Positions 5,209-7,731 of a DNA stretch of 7,731 nt are shown in pieces; position 1 is the first letter of the stretch; every line of letters begins with the position of its first letter. Under the pieces are notes generated by a model that did no database searches, was not told where the DNA came from, and saw nothing but the letters and a program-made list of their open reading frames with translations. The stretch comes from Deltaproteobacteria bacterium. Its GTDB lineage: Bacteria; Desulfobacterota_D; UBA1144; Nemesobacterales; N074bin48. The stretch covers positions 1-7,731 of the forward strand of contig SMWS01000106.1 of NCBI GenBank assembly GCA_004356685.1. The letters are read 5' to 3'. The translations under genes were made by a program, and so were the position numbers.

Positions 5209-6359
5209 GTTTTATTTACTTTCCTTATCCTTTCTACAATTGAAGGAAGTTTTTCAATGACCAGCTCGATATCACTTTCTTTAGAAAACCTTCCAAAACT
5301 AAATCTCAGTGAAGAAACTGCTTGTTCTTTAGTAAGACCCATAGCCAGGAGTACATGTGAAGGGTCTACATTTCCTTCAGAACATGCTGAACCTGTTGAA
5401 ACTGCGACTCCGTCCAGATCAAGATTCATAACAAGCGACTCGCCTTCAGTATTATCAAAACTCAGGTTTAAAGTGTTTGATAATCCGTTTTCTAAATAAC
5501 CATTTAGACTGACGCCTTGTATTTTACTTATGATAGCATTGTGCAGATTATCGCGAAGTTCAGTAAGTCTGATATTTTCAGCTTCAATATCATCTTTTAT
5601 TATCTCTGCAGCTTTTCCAAGACCTGCAATTGCCGGCACGTTTTCAGTCCCTGAACGTTTTCCCCTTTCCTGCCCGCCACCATGAATGAGAGGATTCAGG
5701 TTTACCCCCTTTCTGATATATAAAGCCCCTGCCCCCTTTGGACCATAAAGCTTATGTGATGACAGTGATAAAAGGTCTACCTGCAGTTCCTTAAGGTTTA
5801 TGTCTATCTTTCCCACAGCCTGCACTCCGTCACTATGCAGCAACACGCCCCTTTCTTTTGTAATCTTCGAAATTTCATCCATTGGAAAAATCACGCCTGT
5901 TTCATTGTTGGCATACATAATTGATACAAGAATTGTATCGTCAGTGATCGCCTCTTTCAGCTCATTTATATCAATAAGCCCGTCTCTACCTACTGCCAGG
6001 TAGGTAACTTTACAACCTTCAGATTCCAAAAATTTAAAAGTCTCAAATACCGATGCATGTTCTACCTGGGTAGTGATTAGATGCTTTCCTTTTTCTTTTA
6101 ATTGATGGACTGTTCCCTTAATTGCGAAGTTGTTACTCTCACTGCCCCCTGTTGTAAAACAAATATCCCTTTGCCTAGCTCCTATAAGATCTGCTACTTG
6201 TTCCCTTGCATTATCAAGCGCTGCTTTGCTGTCTCCGCCAAAAGAATGCACACTCGATGGATTTCCATACATATCTTTCATGTATGGTATCATAGATTCC
6301 AAGACTCTTGGATCTACCGGCGTTGTAGCATTGTAATCTAAATATATTTTCTCATTCAT
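5205..6359 (-). CDS. Cysteine desulfurase, NifS/IscS type (class V aminotransferase fold)
   Basis: 384 residues, normal for the group I desulfurases. It takes sulfur from L-cysteine with PLP, forming alanine and a protein persulfide used for Fe-S clusters and thio-modified tRNA, in the cytosol. Visible marks: YLDYNATTP (6-14), GNPSSVHSFG (32-41), TTGGSESNN (69-77), VEHAS with the PLP-stacking His101, HSDGVQ (175-180, D177 and Q180), SSHKLYGPKG with the Schiff-base Lys203, RSGTEN (235-240), and the catalytic Cys326 in the long mobile loop STGSACSEGNVDPSH (321-335), typical of IscS/NifS rather than SufS. No iscR, iscU or nifU lies beside it, so nifS versus iscS cannot be decided. There is no Shine-Dalgarno; a perfect TATAAT lies 12 nt before the ATG. 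It converges with argC and diverges from the M23 gene. Confidence 0.96.
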   Translation of the reverse strand: MNEKIYLDYNATTPVDPRVLESMIPYMKDMYGNPSSVHSFGGDSKAALDNAREQVADLIGARQRDICFTTGGSESNNFAIKGTVHQLKEKGKHLITTQVEHASVFETFKFLESEGCKVTYLAVGRDGLIDINELKEAITDDTILVSIMYANNETGVIFPMDEISKITKERGVLLHSDGVQAVGKIDINLKELQVDLLSLSSHKLYGPKGAGALYIRKGVNLNPLIHGGGQERGKRSGTENVPAIAGLGKAAEIIKDDIEAENIRLTELRDNLHNAIISKIQGVSLNGYLENGLSNTLNLSFDNTEGESLVMNLDLDGVAVSTGSACSEGNVDPSHVLLAMGLTKEQAVSSLRFSFGRFSKESDIELVIEKLPSIVERIRKVNKT

Positions 6360-6382
6360 ATTGGATTAATTATTATAACCAA
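6360..6382. promoter_or_regulatory. 23-bp divergent (bidirectional) promoter core between desulfurase and M23 genes
   Basis: The whole gap between the two start codons is 23 bp. It contains TATTAT on the plus strand (6371-6376, 6 nt before the M23 ATG) and TATAAT on the minus strand (6377-6372, 12 nt before the desulfurase ATG). The two -10 hexamers overlap on the same 7 bp. Any -35 elements must lie inside the opposite gene; the best is TTCTCA (6349-6354) for the plus strand, and none is good for the minus strand. No ribosome binding site is visible on either side. Confidence 0.45.
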
Positions 6383-7222
6383 ATGTATAACAATTATTAT
6401 ATACTACCATTAGTTGTGATTTTATATCTATCACCCTTTATCGTAGCACAACAAAATGCTGCTATATCAATCTTCCCAGAAATCATATACCCTGGAGATG
6501 TTTTTGTAATAAATATAGATTCAATAAACACACCAACTGCCCAGTTTCAAGGACGATCGCTAATTTTCTATAAGAATAATGGAGATTATAAAGCACTAGC
6601 TTTTGTAGATATTAGTACTGAACCAGGAAAATATCCGCTTACCCTTAATCATAATAATCAAAGGATTACTTACAATATTGCAGTTATATTTAAAAAGTTC
6701 CCGGTAAAAAATATTACTTTAAAGTCAGAAAAGGTTTTCTTAAGCCCGGAAAACGAAAAGAGGGCTGGTGCTGAAGAAGCGCTACTTAAATCAATATGGA
6801 ATGATGTTACTCCTTACCCATTATGGAAAAGTAATTTTATAAAACCAATAGACAGTACTATTACCTCTCCGTTTGGTGTTAAAAGAATAATTAATAAAAA
6901 GAGGGAGAGCAGACATAGAGGTACAGATTACAGAGGAAAAACCGGTACTACAATCAAGTCAATCAACAGTGGAATAGTGGCTCTAACCGATAATCACTTT
7001 TTTGGCGGTAATACAATTGTTATAAATCATGGTCTTGGTCTTTATTCAGTCTATCTTCACTTGTCTAAAACTAATGTGTCAAATGGAGACCGTGTTATAA
7101 AGGGCGATATATTAGGACTTGTTGGAAGCACGGGTCGGGCAAGCGGCCCACACCTTCATTTAAGCGTCAAATTATACGGTGAAAGCATAAATCCCGAATC
7201 TTTATATAAACTAGACTTATAG
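6383..7222 (+). CDS. Secreted M23-family (LytM-type) zinc metallopeptidase
   Basis: 279 residues. A signal peptide (hydrophobic 8-21, likely cleavage after IVA at 22) sends it to the periplasm. Residues 25-110 form a beta-rich, Ig-like N-domain starting AISIFPEIIYPGDVFVINID. The peptidase domain spans about 152-275: SPFGVKR (162-168), SRHRGTDYRG with zinc ligands H178 and D182, a catalytic-type His226 in VYLHL, and GPHLHL with H257 and zinc ligand H259. All metal and catalytic positions are kept, so it is probably an active endopeptidase cleaving peptidoglycan cross-bridges rather than an EnvC/NlpD-type activator. No LysM or coiled coil is present. The ATG at 6383 is the only start giving a full signal peptide and has no Shine-Dalgarno; a leaderless mRNA is likely. 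Confidence 0.92.
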   Translation: MYNNYYILPLVVILYLSPFIVAQQNAAISIFPEIIYPGDVFVINIDSINTPTAQFQGRSLIFYKNNGDYKALAFVDISTEPGKYPLTLNHNNQRITYNIAVIFKKFPVKNITLKSEKVFLSPENEKRAGAEEALLKSIWNDVTPYPLWKSNFIKPIDSTITSPFGVKRIINKKRESRHRGTDYRGKTGTTIKSINSGIVALTDNHFFGGNTIVINHGLGLYSVYLHLSKTNVSNGDRVIKGDILGLVGSTGRASGPHLHLSVKLYGESINPESLYKLDL

Positions 7223-7234
7223 AACTTAACATTA

Positions 7235-7252
7235 TCTATCTATATAGGTAGA
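7235..7252 (+). terminator. Stem-loop 12 bp after the M23 stop, weak terminator candidate
   Basis: TCTATCT (7235-7241) pairs with AGGTAGA (7246-7252) around ATAT, including one G-U pair. Its place just behind the M23 gene fits a transcript end, but CATATTAGGC follows instead of a T-run, so it may only protect the 3' end. Confidence 0.3.
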
Positions 7253-7392
7253 CATATTAGGCATCAACGGTAATAACTGCAATTCAACAAAATGATGGGA
7301 TTAGAACTCCATATTCTATTTAGCGTCTGTTGCCACTATTTCAGTCTCATCAATCATAAATATTAAAATCTAATAGCATAAAGATTTCGGAT

Positions 7393-7436
7393 AGAAATTT
7401 CTGACTATTACCTGTTAAGAAATTTCAATATAACAG
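7393..7436. repeat. Twin AGAAATTTC palindromes, one in the loop of a CTGTTA/TAACAG stem
   Basis: AGAAATTTC occurs at 7393-7401 and 7418-7426, 25 bp apart. The second copy lies in the loop of the 6-bp stem CTGTTA (7412-7417) / TAACAG (7431-7436); the first is flanked by ATAG (7391-7394) / CTAT (7405-7408). It could be paired protein-binding sites or folded RNA, but short A+T palindromes arise easily by chance. Confidence 0.35.
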
Positions 7437-7537
7437 TTCTAGTCCCTCTAAATTTATATTATTATATAAACAGGCAGTTGAGTACTGAAAAGTATCTAAA
7501 TAATTAAATAGCGCCAATATGTAAAGAAATGATGTTA

Positions 7538-7553
7538 TAATTATTAATAATTA
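7538..7553. repeat. 16-bp perfect palindrome upstream of the PilZ gene
   Basis: TAATTATTAATAATTA is its own reverse complement, 65 bp before the PilZ ATG. A second element, ATTAAATA (7567-7574) / TATTTAAT (7584-7591), lies between it and the gene. Base composition is entirely A+T, so chance is a real alternative to an operator. Confidence 0.4.
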
Positions 7554-7618
7554 AAATAAACATATCATTAAATATAAATTTGTTATTTAATATTTAAAGA
7601 TAGGATAGATTATAAATC

Positions 7619-7731
7619 ATGGAAACAATTTATAAGAAAAGAGCTTCAAGAAGACTGCCATACAAGAGTGAAATCGAAATAATAGGAAATTCTGGGAAAT
7701 ATTTTAAAGGAAATATTATAAATATTTCTCA
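7619..7731 (+). CDS. PilZ-domain protein, N-terminal part (truncated by window edge)
   Basis: Only 37 codons are visible, from the ATG at 7619. The start KKRASRRLPY (6-15) carries the arginine cluster of the c-di-GMP-binding RxxxR motif (R8, R11, R12), followed by the beta strands SEIEII and KYFKGNIINIS (27-37), whose NIS is the start of the (D/N)xSxxG motif. PilZ proteins bind cyclic di-GMP and adjust motility, pili, exopolysaccharide or other surface functions; partners are unknown here. With so few residues, a short single-domain PilZ protein and a longer fusion are both possible. A weak AGGA (7602-7605) lies 13 nt before the start. Confidence 0.75.
   Translation, partial: METIYKKRASRRLPYKSEIEIIGNSGKYFKGNIINIS

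Larger units (their letters stand above)
7223..7618. other. 396-bp A+T-rich intergenic region with several small palindromes, no gene recognised
   Basis: No open frame with recognisable protein character and no tRNA-like or rRNA-like structure is visible. It holds a hairpin right after the M23 stop (7235-7252), twin copies of AGAAATTTC inside small stems (7391-7436), a 16-bp perfect palindrome (7538-7553) and an 8-bp stem with a 9-nt loop (7567-7591). The gap is long for this otherwise compact window, so the upstream control of the PilZ gene or a small RNA may lie here, but nothing proves it. Confidence 0.5.

Noticed and set aside
5257..6341. Plus-strand open frames of 67-80 codons opposite the cysteine desulfurase
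   Set aside because: They are antisense shadows of a gene with complete family motifs; their translations show no domain character and have no ribosome binding sites.
7316..7357. Minus-strand mini-frame MIDETEIVATDAK followed by a stop
   Set aside because: It looks a little like the tail of a real protein, but is only 13 codons, is preceded by an in-frame stop a few codons upstream and has no ribosome binding site. A gene relic cannot be supported.
1..7731. CRISPR array, tRNA, rRNA, phage or toxin-antitoxin system
   Set aside because: No regularly spaced repeats, no cloverleaf or rRNA-like sequence, and no gene pairs or domains of defence or phage type were seen on either strand.

Overview
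The window is A+T-rich chromosomal DNA from a diderm (Gram-negative-type) bacterium. The cell type follows from a lipobox-bearing SurA/PpiC-like lipoprotein, a periplasmic-type M23 peptidase with a signal peptide, a CGFS monothiol glutaredoxin next to a BolA/IbaG protein, and a PilZ protein. The protein set looks proteobacteria-like or like a related deep-branching diderm lineage. I could not place it more precisely by reading.

Layout from left to right. (1) The 3' part of an IS481-type/rve integrase runs off the left edge (2-412), so the left end is a mobile-element remnant or border. (2) A regulatory island follows: a NemR-like TetR repressor (536-1126), then an ECF-type sigma factor (1188-1874). 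An identical 18-bp word, with core TGAC-N2-GTCA, lies at the predicted transcription start of tetR and again between tetR and the sigma gene. The repressor therefore probably controls both itself and the sigma factor. (3) A minus-strand iron-sulfur trafficking pair, bolA then monothiol glutaredoxin (2570 down to 1987), converges on the sigma gene. It has a strong promoter whose -10 lies only 7 nt from the bolA ATG. (4) A broken DUF2721-type membrane protein gene lies on the minus strand (about 3005-2654), with an amber codon near its start and a one-base frameshift before its last membrane segment. (5) On the plus strand are a lipoprotein with a SurA-like N-region and a degenerate parvulin domain (3183-4004), then argC (4168-5208). 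(6) A NifS/IscS-type cysteine desulfurase on the minus strand (6359-5205) ends tail to tail with argC, sharing a TTAA. It diverges from an M23 peptidase gene (6383-7222) across only 23 bp. (7) A 396-bp, very A+T-rich gap with several small palindromes precedes the first 37 codons of a PilZ-domain gene running off the right edge.

How the genes relate. Cysteine desulfurase supplies sulfur for Fe-S clusters, and Grx-BolA heterocomplexes carry or sense [2Fe-2S] clusters, so these loci share a theme but are not one operon. The TetR protein keeps residues that align with the redox-active Cys106 and Lys175 of E. coli NemR. This suggests an oxidant- or electrophile-sensing switch acting on a sigma factor that has no adjacent anti-sigma gene. 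The lipoprotein and the M23 peptidase are envelope maintenance functions. Several genes (bolA, the desulfurase, the M23 gene) lack a Shine-Dalgarno sequence and have a -10-like hexamer 6-12 nt before the ATG, suggesting leaderless or nearly leaderless mRNAs.
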